Of a stretch of DNA of 52,013 nucleotides, positions 27,601-33,167 are shown in pieces (within the stretch, counting starts at the first letter, position 1; each line of letters starts with the position of its first letter). Below the pieces are notes generated by a model. It was not told the origin of the DNA and did not search any database. It saw nothing but the letters and a program-made list of their open reading frames with translations. The DNA is from Selenomonadaceae bacterium (GTDB lineage: Bacteria > Bacillota > Negativicutes > Selenomonadales > Selenomonadaceae). Where the stretch lies: the NCBI GenBank assembly GCA_017554235.1, contig JAFZIV010000046.1:1-52013 (forward strand), written 5' to 3'. The position numbers and the translations under genes were made by a program.

Positions 27601-30600
27601 GCCGCCGCTCAGATAGTAATCGGAAAGGCTGAATACGGTTGAGGTAGTAAATGAACCTGTACCACTCTGGAAGTTGTAATCTGCTTTGAAGGCTGCACTT
27701 TCATCAAATGTCATAATGACGGACGAGCCACTGTCCATAGTGAACGTTGTGCTACCCATATCATACAGAGTATGCTGACCGTCTGTTCCGTTGTAAATAC
27801 CTGTTGCAGAAGAACCTTCTAACAAAGTATTGCTGTTTGCATCTGTTCCGACTTGGAATGCAGCAATCGCTGAAGTTGCAGTGAACAGATTGCCGTTGAA
27901 GATAAAGCTTGTGCCGCTTGCAACGTCTTCTTCAATCGTGCCTTTGCTGACCGTTGCAAGTTGGGTACCGCTTGTAAGACCGATTGCGAAGGTTGCCGCC
28001 TTAACGCCAGTGTAGGAGAAAGCATTAACTATCAAGCTGGAGCTGTCATTAATCAAACCAAGTGTCGTCTGATTTGCAAGAGCAACCAACGTTTGCGAAT
28101 CATTACCGATAATGCCGAGAGTACCGAGAGCTACCGACAACGTATCGCTCTTGCCTGTTTCACCTGCGCCAAATGTGAACGTCGTGCTGTTAGCATACAT
28201 TCCAAGATTGACGCCGTTAATTGTCAAGCCGCTGTCGCCGGTGCCAAGATATGTATCAGTGACAGACGCACCCGCCGCTACATTAAGACCAAATACTGAA
28301 GTGTTAGACGCGACTACGCCGTCACCATTGACAGTAAGCTGAGTTCTAAATGAAGTTAAGCCGGTGTCGCTGTAAATGTTGTATACGCCGGTATCCGATC
28401 CAAATTCGACAACTGCATCTGTGCCAAGTCCGACATATGCATTACCTTCGCTTGCTCCAACCAGTGCGCCGGAAGAATCAACTGCGAATGCTACGCCAGT
28501 GCCACTTACGCCGTATTCTGAACCTGCCTTAAACAACATATTGCCAAGCGTCAAGGAAACTGTATCGCTGATTTCGCTGATTGAAGTAATTGCTGTTGCA
28601 GAGCCGCTATTGGTCGGTACAGTTGCGATTTCAAGGACACTTGAGCCGGAAGTGTACAGCAGCAGACCCATATTCGTGTTGGAGGCAAAGTTGCTGAACA
28701 TTAAGCCGTTGGTATCGCTTGCCGCAATGTTCTCACCACGTGAATTAATGAAGGCAACCTGCGTTACTGAATCAAATACGTTTGAGTTAAGGGTAAATGT
28801 TGTACCATCGCTTGTACCGACTCTCTTTTCAATTTGTGTAGCAGTCAATGCAACGTGTTCTTGATTCGTATCAGATTCAATGCCGTATACCGTGTAAGCT
28901 TGTGTCGTGCCGCTGTTTGCTATGATGTAGCCGAGATATTGATCTGTACGCCATACGCCTTCTCTAAACGCGTTCCAAGTATCAGTATTGAGATTTTCCT
29001 TAGTCCAATATTGTGCAGAATCAGCAACCGTGAGGTCAGTAATGCTAATCGTTGCACCTTTATCAATGCCGCTAATGCTCTTGACAAAGCCTGTTGCAGA
29101 ATCAAGAACAAACGTTACGCCGTCCTTGTCGTTGGTAATCTGGAATATCTGCGTACCTGTGCCGGTTACACCTGCAACACCCGTGCCGCTGGTTGTGTGG
29201 AATGTGAAGAGACCTTCACTGTTTGTAACTACGCTGGTAGCACTTGCAACACCGTAAATCGTTGCGCCGCTATCAATGTTATCAATGCCTAATACGCCGC
29301 CGTCTGCATTGAGCAGTACTCTATAACCTTCGGAGTTCGTCGCGTCTTGAATGTACAGTTTGCCGTCGCCAAAATTAATTTCGCTCTTAGATAATGTTCC
29401 GTCGTCGAATGCGCCTGCTGTATCGAATACTGCAGTAGCTCCGCTAAATACGGCTCCGTCTGAACCTGCAAAGACAATACCAGTTGTGCTGTCTGCACCA
29501 AACAGGAAGGAGTTCGCCGCATTGGTTACCATCGTGTAGGAACTTGCAGCAACGTTGTTACCCGTAATGCTGAATACGCCTGTGCCGCTGTTCGACAAAC
29601 TATAAGCATTGACAGCCGTATTTTGTACGCCGGTGTTTGAACCTGAGAATTGAATACCATTAATCGCGATGGAGCTGTTGCTGTCCGCCGCAAAGCCGCC
29701 AAGCGTGTAAACCATGCTTGCATCAGAGCCGGTAAGTGCAACTGTACCGAAGATGCCCATTGATGATGCTGCACCTTCATAGACGAGTTTGGTAACATAA
29801 CCGTCGCTGACTGATTCAGCAAACTGCAAAGCATTAATTCCGACTGCCGTGCCGCTGTCTGCAAGGTAGAATGTTCCGCCAACGCTCGTAGTCGTGAAGG
29901 ATTGACCGCTTAAGCCGACCAAAGTTCTGCTGTTTGCATCTGTTCCAACTGCACTGAATTCAAGTGCCGCATTTCCGGCAACTGTGATTTCGCTATTCGT
30001 AGCACCGAATGTAACTGTTGCGCTATTTGAAGCATCAGCATTGCCGAAGTAAATGTTGTTGTAAAGGTAAGCACCGTTAGCCGCAATTCCAATATTGCCA
30101 AGCATTGTGATATTTTCACCCATGCTGGTACCGCTAACGTTCAAACTTGCGGCAGGCGTGCCATGCGTATCAGGAGCAATAAGTGTCTCTTGGATAAATT
30201 GAAGTTTGTTCTTTTCTTCTTGACCTTCTTGAACCGCTGCTTTGGCATTGAAAGTCGTGCCGTTAATTACGAAATCATTGTTTGTTGAAAGGGTGAAGAG
30301 CGTATTGTCGAAAGTACCCGTTGCGGACATTGAATTGGTAAGCGTAATATTGCTTGTCGCCGCGCCAAATAAGATTGTAGCTTGGTTGCTGTCGCCTTTT
30401 GTGTCGCTGAAGGTAATTGCGCTTGTTCCTTCACCGAAAGTTACTACTCCGCCATCGCTCAATTTGAATTGCGACGATACAGGTACTTTATCATATGTGC
30501 TACCGGTGCCGCTAGCGACCGAGAACACACCGCTAATTTGAACGTCTGTTAAGTTCGTAAATGTGATTACTGTATTTGAACCGTCTCCGGCAACGTCAGT

Positions 30601-32130
30601 GAACTTCAAGCCGCCGAATACTGCGGAAGTCGGAGCAGAAGCATTACCTGTGTCAGACAACACATAGCCAAGACTTGTGAGATTTGTGCCGGAAATTTCC
30701 GTGAATGTGCCGTTCAAGGTGAGATTGGTATCGCCATTAATGCCGAGAACTGTTGCGCCTGCAGTCGCTGTGAATGACATAGGATTATAGTCTGCGCCAG
30801 CTTCTTTGCCGTCCAAGTCGAGTTTGAAGGACGTGCCGGTAAATGTACCGGTTGCGCCATTTGTAAGACCATAGACATAATCTGTACCAGCTGTAACATT
30901 GAAAGTAGCACTGCCCAAATCGATTGTATTGTAGTCGGCAGTTGCACCAAAGGTTACAGTACCTGTTTGATCTGTGCCGACGGCATAATCAGCATTGTTA
31001 AGCTTAAGTTCGCTGTTCGCGCCAGCCAACGTGAAGGCGATTGAGACGTTTGAACTTACGCCAATACCGCTGAAAGTTTGCTTTCCGGTCGTAGCATAAG
31101 CCGGAACAGTCATCGAAGCAACATTGGTATTGGAATCTGTGCCGTAACCAATTACGCTTACATTTACGCCATTGATTGTATAAGATTCAGTTTCGTTTTT
31201 ATCAACGTTATCGAAGGTTACAGCTTGTCCGCCAGATTTACCGAAGTCAATATCCTTTGCGCCCGTCTCGTCTTTAAAAACATATTTTCCAAGTATTACG
31301 CCATCTGAAGTAACACCCGTTCCTGAATTTCTAACGTCGTATAAGTCAAAAGTGTATGTTGTGCCTTTGGTATCTGAAGCTAACAAACCATATGATAATC
31401 CATTAGCCTCAGCATTTGAAAGGTACGTGGAACTATAATAAGATGTACTTACATAAACTCCAGAATATCCATTATTAGAAATGTGCCATATTGTACCGTC
31501 TCCCGAAAGTACGGTAGGGCTGTAGAGTGACATTTCGCTAAACGTTTCATTGCGACTGTTATTATACTGACTGCCTACAAAATAAGCATCATAGGTAACT
31601 TTTCGGTAGACATCATTACCAGTTACAGCAAATCCTATCCAAGGATTAACTCCCTTACCTTGTGACGTTTCAGTATGATAAGGAAGCCCATCATACTGAA
31701 TAGCAAAACGTACAGTTGAGCTATCGTATTGATAGCCAACAATTTTATAAGTTGCATCAAATATATCCGTATAAGTTGAAACGGAACTTCCGTCTTGTTT
31801 AGCAATAGAAACCAGAGGTGCTATTGCAAACGTAGCATCAATATTATCCTGTGGTTTTATGGATGTGTTAGCCGAATATTGAATCGTCGCCGTCAACTGA
31901 GACGGATCGCTGGAACGACCGAGCGTGTAAGGTGTCAAAATGTTGCCAAGCAAAGAATCTGCCAGCAAGGTAGTCGTTCCGTTAGTCTTTCTGAGCGAGA
32001 CAGTATCGCTACCAGCAAAACGCTGAATGCTAAAAACATGATTAGCGGGGGAATTGATAGCATTGAAGATGTCTTCGTTGCCCCCCGCAGCGGAAATTAA
32101 CTCTTGCGAATTAATTTTGAATTTTTCCAT
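12625..32130 (-). CDS. Giant repetitive RTX-like surface/secreted protein with GG leader
   Basis: One uninterrupted frame of 6501 codons starts at ATG 32130, eight bases after AAAGGAGA. Residues 1-17 (MEKFKINSQELISAAGG) have I at -12, E at -8, L at -7 and GG at -2/-1, the spacing of a double-glycine leader. The body is Thr, Ser, Gly, Asp and Ala rich, beta-repeat-like and apparently Cys-free. About residues 1700-3100 hold at least six long repeats of about 262 residues (landmarks GDSYTM, TETFTSGSATW, HFDYNGD). Shorter repeats follow to about 4550, then about 1000 residues of other beta repeats. The last 550 residues have RTX-like calcium-binding motifs (GSGNDTGLGGSGD near 5980; GGNDTLYGGEGADTF near 6410) and a C-terminal domain resembling type I secretion substrates. 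Probably a cell-surface adhesin or S-layer-like matrix protein. The gene looks richer in G+C than its neighbours. Confidence 0.85.
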   Translation of the reverse strand: MEKFKINSQELISAAGGNEDIFNAINSPANHVFSIQRFAGSDTVSLRKTNGTTTLLADSLLGNILTPYTLGRSSDPSQLTATIQYSANTSIKPQDNIDATFAIAPLVSIAKQDGSSVSTYTDIFDATYKIVGYQYDSSTVRFAIQYDGLPYHTETSQGKGVNPWIGFAVTGNDVYRKVTYDAYFVGSQYNNSRNETFSEMSLYSPTVLSGDGTIWHISNNGYSGVYVSTSYYSSTYLSNAEANGLSYGLLASDTKGTTYTFDLYDVRNSGTGVTSDGVILGKYVFKDETGAKDIDFGKSGGQAVTFDNVDKNETESYTINGVNVSVIGYGTDSNTNVASMTVPAYATTGKQTFSGIGVSSNVSIAFTLAGANSELKLNNADYAVGTDQTGTVTFGATADYNTIDLGSATFNVTAGTDYVYGLTNGATGTFTGTSFKLDLDGKEAGADYNPMSFTATAGATVLGINGDTNLTLNGTFTEISGTNLTSLGYVLSDTGNASAPTSAVFGGLKFTDVAGDGSNTVITFTNLTDVQISGVFSVASGTGSTYDKVPVSSQFKLSDGGVVTFGEGTSAITFSDTKGDSNQATILFGAATSNITLTNSMSATGTFDNTLFTLSTNNDFVINGTTFNAKAAVQEGQEEKNKLQFIQETLIAPDTHGTPAASLNVSGTSMGENITMLGNIGIAANGAYLYNNIYFGNADASNSATVTFGATNSEITVAGNAALEFSAVGTDANSRTLVGLSGQSFTTTSVGGTFYLADSGTAVGINALQFAESVSDGYVTKLVYEGAASSMGIFGTVALTGSDASMVYTLGGFAADSNSSIAINGIQFSGSNTGVQNTAVNAYSLSNSGTGVFSITGNNVAASSYTMVTNAANSFLFGADSTTGIVFAGSDGAVFSGATAVFDTAGAFDDGTLSKSEINFGDGKLYIQDATNSEGYRVLLNADGGVLGIDNIDSGATIYGVASATSVVTNSEGLFTFHTTSGTGVAGVTGTGTQIFQITNDKDGVTFVLDSATGFVKSISGIDKGATISITDLTVADSAQYWTKENLNTDTWNAFREGVWRTDQYLGYIIANSGTTQAYTVYGIESDTNQEHVALTATQIEKRVGTSDGTTFTLNSNVFDSVTQVAFINSRGENIAASDTNGLMFSNFASNTNMGLLLYTSGSSVLEIATVPTNSGSATAITSISEISDTVSLTLGNMLFKAGSEYGVSGTGVAFAVDSSGALVGASEGNAYVGLGTDAVVEFGSDTGVYNIYSDTGLTSFRTQLTVNGDGVVASNTSVFGLNVAAGASVTDTYLGTGDSGLTINGVNLGMYANSTTFTFGAGETGKSDTLSVALGTLGIIGNDSQTLVALANQTTLGLINDSSSLIVNAFSYTGVKAATFAIGLTSGTQLATVSKGTIEEDVASGTSFIFNGNLFTATSAIAAFQVGTDANSNTLLEGSSATGIYNGTDGQHTLYDMGSTTFTMDSGSSVIMTFDESAAFKADYNFQSGTGSFTTSTVFSLSDYYLSGGVSNTDLAKTVYSYTAKEAATLTLSLTGADSATVALTAGIGEREVGSGTAFTFSNIADYTGADALNYTTTGTAFTFSIDSETAKTYGAFGEAWEGSATRTYTAAELGEGSAFTSTTMYRSFNSDTFLPTAGALMTLNIVDGVGSETFTSGSGTFTAAANDTFHFTLDGKTNSYTAVQDVTLGAYFGSADATGTLISASGSGTRIGNAEGDGTWWSFEGLGDSYTMKEGAGLTLTIGGVADGVGFGTETVTAGTGTYQVATDGLFTISQDYLSGTGLLTADSYTYKAVTGGTLTAYIDANSGTQITLGDVVGQRTVDSATGVTFDVASGTIAGLAGATLDSFTFSSTSDTLTFQIDGSSTLAAGTVFAGVGTRAYTLATDGTATTMERTFWENTFMPGDSATMQIEVVGGQGTETFLAGSGTFTAKIGDTFGFIANSDTEGVAGTLQTYTATSAVDLGAYFADASTSAGVLYSANGAGIRFGSGTYVVDALSDSYTMKDDATITLTLGDGIGTEKFTSGTGIFNVSVGSEFSIAQAFLTGTSDTGNVGEVFKYVASSTGATGLTLTLDGTETKISLGDVVGTREVESGTTFVFDPDGTGPLPTYTYTAESTIIYKIAAGDSATGVVFAGTASRVLADGDATSTAMQLTFHSNTFMAAAGSTMMLNIENGVGTETFTSGSATWQAQAVGDTFYFDYNGDSSIQTNEAYKAVSTETALFGIVDGGSVTSLYNAIGAGTRTGSGTYLVEGLGDSYTMKDDATITLTFSDTGKVQVGDAFATEDFTSGTGTLSVSGTQTFSLSDFYLSGGASGTATDSPFVYTTSGTTKLELTLDQVSGTKVETIAITDGFATRSDTLEIGAAFNFDNATYSATTTDFTFFISAESQTTAYGNVFNGAGNREFNAVSDSSLVAPIEYHSDTYKFSGGLINIDIESNSSTFNVGEGSATWQAKATDDAFHFDYDKSGTIEADEEYKANSTDTALYAVVNSESEITGLYSAAGKGNRKTTGTETYVVAGLGDSYTMAAEATKTLTFSDTGEVQVGDVYAQEDFTSGDGSYTAKVADSETFKVSDKWLNTGADTEAIEYTAYGAEDVVLNLKLEDRDSGTITIESGMGTRLAEGEEAETFKFDPGLGETQEYVAEAGSVYYSIEKGATVASGDFFAGVGSREFTSGSTTAKVGTYLGDEYKADSGTVAISVENKTEYTETFVSGSAKWTAEEEGAEFHFVYNDGEKLSTNTYQAAAGTTLYGIVESGSVTGLYNATGAGSRTTSETEVYTIDDLNSESYELEAGATVTLSFSDTGDAFSAKEDYTSGNATKTIDSATGTFTLSEKWFNGSGSSETFIFTATDDGDVELTLTLEGRDSGTIKVTSGKGTRERDIGDTFKFSPVKGATYTYDVTEKASYFIDSNTTVAGGNFYGGKGTRFMAEGESTSAVLSPYFSDTYTPVAGTVSIVVEDDKGTETFVSGSATWKADAEGAVFHFDYNGDGKIQDNEEYTAAEAGGAALYGIVDTDSVTKLYNAIGEGNRITIGTETYTVSDLGDSYTMAEGATVALTFSGTSEAFSTAAVEDFASGTGTLNAESGTTFSISDKWLTGGESEEVFTYTAAEEDGVKLALTLEGKGSGTIKIESGFGIRDAGSGTFVFEDNEYTADSDRVYSITTGAESAEGSFYAGEGTRVFESGTSTVDYLSDTYTVSEGIMSVKVVAGEGSETLVGGTGTYVAEVDGSFHFATDKGVYEYKATEETTLKVSVEGSNTALFEASGAGARDLDSATTFAVSKLGNDEYTFTEGQVQLSIESLDSYSETLSAGIGYMTATGTFTAAFDESGTITDNAYIYTASGEAVLSATLESGSAIAQSFISGAATRAGIEGSDTTFNENGFKYTIQDAANTTFVLNEENASKGAAGSLYNGSGLRDAVEGDTYSVEGGNTYSDLVTGGATFQNGYINGEFGSDTLYNAHATLDFEANSGTFLYKGTEYTAGDSGATMALTAESGTVKELLADGSGIFEGNTSDTTFTYDENTYHVSGTAVLELFAGSDTPVFKSGTGVKDMVASDTFKYTPDGNTYTLTSDEGRLIAEGNGSKADVYFTSGTAINNLTEGQTFNYTLDDASHTYTAAADGVVLGLNGVAKPETAKAEFVGGKGSRTQDDAAGVEFTFEGNKYTSIGDELGLTLELNDSGTAYEYATSGQGSREITEGDFIYESPIDNLTHTYKAASVVLELELVDGQGTETFVSGEATRDMNVGDTFELAPSKFEFDGSETMTFTAIEAGEYRLTAKNTGDGTSDMLFMGYNVDVVNETMLNGVATGTATSPFKYESKVTSEKEKYEGDGVVFGVTVEGGANTATWISGTATMTLDADRTFAYTPDASSEHTYTVETSATFTRTGEDEEVFTEGDAYRLSDESDTYTVVDNLDNEYTVDAGAKIALVVSETKVSEMLGTGSATFTAAVGETFNYEVNGTSHTYTVDADVALQGNVVDNKVDKLFAAEGVGVREFGADEATTTTILGDNYSVESGKFALVLTTEEIGNEKEVFAQGSGTFSTTGVFHVNDYFLGTGTDTEIYEYSALDSNTGVTLGLTVEDGSSTIVIESGMGTREVDTESFTFNDYEYTNAEDVAYAISSTGVAAGYLYNAVGTRTAEDSSGTLVFNEDTYTVDEGATMVLKVTEGVGTEKMTAGTATYVAEVGNVFHFESSTGIQAYTAISETTLQLAFEDSSTQTLSTIDGAGTRAATEDDENLTLEYQNDDYHAVAISSTILFKATGDLSTAEESLVDNKGIVVNNVETSDTFHTNAAGEWYEYTANEDINITLSLSDSVQSFNDVDAIRTASDTTFVYGTREYTSSGDEVVYNLTGSGTADDLNENIFEAEGYRTSSESETFVSNWHNTYDVSSGTYAISIENGAGTETLTGGAGVAEIETGDSFNYGDSATSFIANIEGAKLELTMEGDSQIESLTEGAGFDGSNTYIAASNAKVSIEASNNANLSAVAANADPGKVITFTADTENGLTNADNVFGDIEADFEANGTLKVNGRDFTAVNDEAVMWINNSLNGFIAGEDATIAAEGDFTTDDAPTIANKTIGIASDTDVVVTFDEDSILKLEKLSDGVIVTDTARATKAITDSEGKFVFNDALEQSFNISNDEEVTFKIEDGLVYGIAGIEDGSTFEITDGSWTGTINVTTGNVLKRNDDGSWTDTAVTAESYLVSLDSADSLTVYAVDADGDLNKIDNSAFGSVSGTDINITVEGAVTEKEVYIVNQSNKAINVSGKANLKGIGVTSDTSAVQLTTNNDQFIAGKLLGTDFSANATLGVSNGQFSIGSSGEMAVEAKGATANVAMSANDSVGLVAGTVASNFSINDGEAVTLVLGSDDSDGKGIFAAQLTDNTLSGLTPDGVETGTVVVSTNADSVKFSIKDSAVVVENDNDEDGMTLEIQNDELFGLNNISTDATINASDFAGLELAINGDTDNKVTASTDPIKYNATKEQWIAGDATSIDGATGYFASVNADNKVELYYTTSDTTDTKLTTNIADYEAVFSGLAPEHDGEQPTYDNGLAINSELGSDVKVSIAAGSTGISASMSDESGSKDLILTTANGNYTINGQEVIPSAEVTVNAMGTDAVSANLNANTTIDHGAMSFTAETDTEISFSNDAIVLGDTTKVTNTDSEAEFKVKGTVTFDSIAVVASSIAGVQAISVKDVTANIAPAALTINDKDINVTGGDLAFTIDASSAVPVVSGISGDATLAGELLETAKVLTDSVGTFKIGDSDPFTISDDNEVAFTVKDNVVTAIDSLEGTATGNFSNQVNIDSDHSVLILNDTLVGVTADGTQVTAIDGVGSEDSDVVIANAGGATIVTTDLNGSIYFGDSQHYNVTDTDAKVSFLTSQLNEFVPSVTGVIGLNDGTIAISQDENGLRINDANITLSGVSSDVTIAVANDTISSVLGLEGGVNGLAADVVVNAIDSDVTINSAALQVDESGNTNLTVYAAEGGFDTVTGLNNGAVVTTAKNAHVVTEEEGVFTFVGDSFTISGDDFVTFETDENSKVKNIADFTGTLTSSENQVTVNGAFVGTTNTDASIVSAGEGVSSVLGLADGDSVSVPNGVAVEMRGTSEDDSDTALTVNGKNYWLSTDEDGLVIYAGGEGAETVTGLGAGASLTVGAAGIYNVNGEQLNASVGAVIIGDEEGSAHIYDAHDIDIDDNTSVEEILKKMIGVGADDRYTEKLDAENAARLAEQMAAGDFREANGNIEMTVVNESETAQDLNFAGTSGIKKISLEGGDQNVEFNNAGENIAVIPNSSANKGTEKNVKFGDGGDLAIVEDTDVDNPINITTAKGRDTVITKGRNVRMNLNAGGPATIIPTGGRLLVNGYQPDKGQSFQVNLSNIFKAVKSNIIKFANDVVTMNNGAVIDFSGGASSSDAESDAGARVVNFKNLKGLITKVLYTYDEGDKNIDMSDNHEDMVIKANYTEGSAQRKSGTEIIRTGSGNDTGLGGSGDVFNLGSGYNHLFIDDENRNLSEAGTIIEQTANTGATYGHNFHAGYGDNADVVRIDTNKSSVSYDGTTLKYSTGAAELNLNAITNSSSDLANSADISETSRIGETGKSMKTKVQDINDSSETSKRLEVAQEGTVINVEVQDDVITQYYVGENSGVNLGTYDGSALVDMDNVLGKGSAFGDEQVALKGITKLQGGSSTNTTLIGSATVNNTIVAGVGGGSIWGGGASNDTLYGVGSDLESVKSAATTFFYMNGDGKDLIKDFTFFTEDTKDVADKLNFATSQVADVQISGNNVIVSLNNESDKLTIENAAGKDVRVEYGNLGASQSLTAQIQNTSIDFDGYATYYRATGKNASVIANSTLTSANIWLNNDANNSKNTFVGDIKYLNASNVEGKATLVGNANDNVIIASKDGSTMWGSDQGGNDTLYGGEGADTFIYGKNNNGNDIINNADGSDIVNFSDTNLEDILTADIVNSNKVVVTMKDSKNTLTVNGNITAGTQFKLADGSTWVVDSTREWIKK
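22880..27000 (-). repeat. Long internal coding repeats of the giant gene
   Basis: The codons for the SYTM landmark recur near 22985, 23765, 24550, 25345, 26120 and 26930, a period of about 785 bases (about 262 residues). Neighbouring copies share long stretches at the DNA level, for example the TCTTTCATCGTGTAGCTGTC stretch at two sites and close variants at others. This favours recombination and length variation between strains. Confidence 0.75.
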
Positions 32131-32213
32131 TGAACAGATCTCCTTTCAAAATAGAGGAATGGTCGTCAAATTTTTTTTGCCACCTTATATCTACGACGAC
32201 CCTAAACGACAAT

Positions 32214-32237
32214 GTTCGACGCGCCACCAAGTCGAAC
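32214..32237 (-). other. Hairpin in the 5' UTR of the giant gene
   Basis: GTTCGAC / GTCGAAC perfect 7-bp stem around a 10-base loop. A second pairing, GTCGTC/GACGAC, brackets 32163-32200. Both lie in the roughly 157-base leader between promoter and start codon. Confidence 0.5.
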
Positions 32238-32294
32238 AACCTACGGAACGCGAATAAAACGTCCCAAGAAAATACTTAAAAAAACACTGCGCAG

Positions 32295-32322
32295 ATTATA
32301 CACCACAAAAAATTTTTTGCAA
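32295..32322 (-). promoter_or_regulatory. Promoter of the giant gene
   Basis: TTGCAA (-35), a 16-nt spacer and perfect TATAAT (-10) on the minus strand. The transcript would start near 32288 and have a leader of about 157 bases. Confidence 0.65.
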
Positions 32323-32439
32323 GCCCTTATGTTAAAAAATACATTTTGCAAAAAAAATTTATGGAGTCAACCTGAAAGTTTTATCGATAAAAAGTTGATT
32401 TTGGTTAAGAAAAAAATTAAATAAAAAAAGTTTTTTTAT

Positions 32440-32548
32440 CAGCATTTCTCTTTTGAAAGAGAAACGCTGGCAAAGAGAAACATTGTCGGCAACAGCGATT
32501 TTCGCGAATAACATTTCAGTAAATTTGATTTTTCGCCGCGTTCCCGAT
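32440..32548. repeat. 109-bp direct repeat, copy 1
   Basis: Identical to 33700-33808. It begins CAGCATTTCTCTTTTGAAAG and ends CGCGTTCCCGAT. A further shared block (AAATCGAGGAGTTGCCGAG) follows after a divergent 25-30 bases in both copies. It lies upstream of the promoter of toxin 1, as copy 2 lies upstream of toxin 3. I see no coding potential. Confidence 0.85.
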
Positions 32549-32550
32549 TT

Positions 32551-32592
32551 CTCGGCAATCTGAATCTCCGACAAAATCGAGGAGTTGCCGAG
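32551..32592. other. Inverted repeat upstream of toxin 1
   Basis: CTCGGCAA / TTGCCGAG 8-bp perfect stem with an inner CTCC/GGAG pairing. The right half (GAGGAGTTGCCGAGTTGGTT) is repeated at about 32636-32655 and 33841-33860. Confidence 0.45.
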
Positions 32593-32744
32593 TTGGTTTA
32601 ATTTTTTTTTATTCCCTATTCCCTAATCCCTAATTCGAGGAGTTGCCGAGTTGGTTTAATTGAAAAAGTTTTGAGGTTGGTGTAGAATAGCGACGTTGCT
32701 GGCAATAGCCTCCACGAATCTCATTGAGGAAGGGAGGTGATAGA

Positions 32745-32822
32745 ATGCTTATGAGTTTCGTAGTGTCCATCGCGGCAGGTATCGTTACGCACTTCATCTG
32801 CAAATGGTTGGATAGACACTAA
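32745..32822 (+). CDS. Fst-like type I toxin peptide 1 (25 aa)
   Basis: ATG is preceded by GGAGGTG at five bases. The product MLMSFVVSIAAGIVTHFICK ends in WLDRH: one membrane span followed by a short charged tail, the plan of Fst/Ldr-type toxins that act on the inner membrane. The promoter is TTGAAA-17-TAGAAT (32660-32688). After the stop come a small hairpin (TAACC/GGTTA) and a strong bidirectional terminator at 32870-32890. The translation start region (20 bases at 32738-32757) recurs exactly inside the convergent RNA gene at 32862-32938, so that RNA can pair with it. Toxicity is inferred from layout; the sequence family is not one I can name. Confidence 0.75.
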   Translation: MLMSFVVSIAAGIVTHFICKWLDRH

Positions 32823-32861
32823 GCCGTAACCAGCCTATGGTTAGCGTTACACCTAAAACGC

Positions 32862-32938
32862 GTGAAAAACCCCCGATTCACGGTCGGGGGCTTTTCTTTT
32901 GATAGAATGCTTATGAGTTATGAGTTTCTAATTCAGTA
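32862..32938 (-). ncRNA. Antisense RNA A1, putative antitoxin of toxin 1
   Basis: The promoter TTGTCA-17-TATAAT lies at 32972-32944 and predicts a start near 32937. The RNA contains the exact complement of TGATAGAATGCTTATGAGTT (32900-32919), which is the ribosome site and start of toxin 1. It ends in the shared hairpin CCCCCGA...TCGGGGG followed by TTTTT at 32865-32869. The layout, convergent RNA with a duplicated target segment and a common terminator, is that of RNA II in the Fst/par locus. Confidence 0.72.
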
Positions 32939-32976
32939 TGATAATTATAACACAAGCAAAATTTTTTGACAAGCCT

Positions 32977-33012
32977 ATTAAGTGGCTGTTCAGCGACAAA
33001 GATAAGCGGTAA
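32977..33012 (+). pseudogene. C-terminal remnant of an Fst-like toxin
   Basis: The last 11 codons, IKWLFSDKDKR and stop, match the end of toxin 3 (LFSDKNKR) but no start, ribosome site or promoter remains. The sequence jumps directly from the promoter of A1 into this tail, so the front of the gene was deleted. Its antisense unit (A2) is still complete. Confidence 0.7.
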
Positions 33013-33029
33013 CGCAAAAACTAGCGTTA

Positions 33030-33130
33030 AATAGACGCAACCCCCAAGAATCTGTCGGAAAGATTTCTCGGGGGTTTTTGTTGCGTCCGTGATAACGTTG
33101 GAGTCTATTCTTTTAAGTTTCACATTTAAT
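33030..33130 (-). ncRNA. Antisense RNA A2, orphan antitoxin
   Basis: Promoter TTGCCA-17-TACAAT (33165-33137). The RNA ends in a large stem: GACGCAA/TTGCGTC outside, CCCCC/GGGGG inside (33034-33087). Its presumed target segment reads, on the plus strand, GTGATAACGTTGGAGTCTAT, i.e. a start TTG-GAG-TCT-ATT like toxins 3 and 4 (MET.., MDT..). No such toxin start exists in the window; only the 3' remnant at 32977-33012 does. Confidence 0.62.
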
Positions 33131-33167
33131 AAATGAATTGTAACATAAAGAAAATTTTTTGGCAAGC

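Noticed and set aside
12688-32100. Dozens of plus-strand and out-of-frame ORFs of 60-190 codons inside the giant gene.
   Set aside because: They lack ribosome sites, mirror the Thr/Ser/Gly-rich repeats of the minus-strand frame and overlap one continuous 6501-codon gene.
32604-32640. ATTCCCTATTCCCTAATCCCTAATT tracts looking like telomere or simple-sequence repeats (given here as units of CCCTA).
   Set aside because: Only three to four imperfect units, no extension; treated as background sequence between toxin-array blocks.
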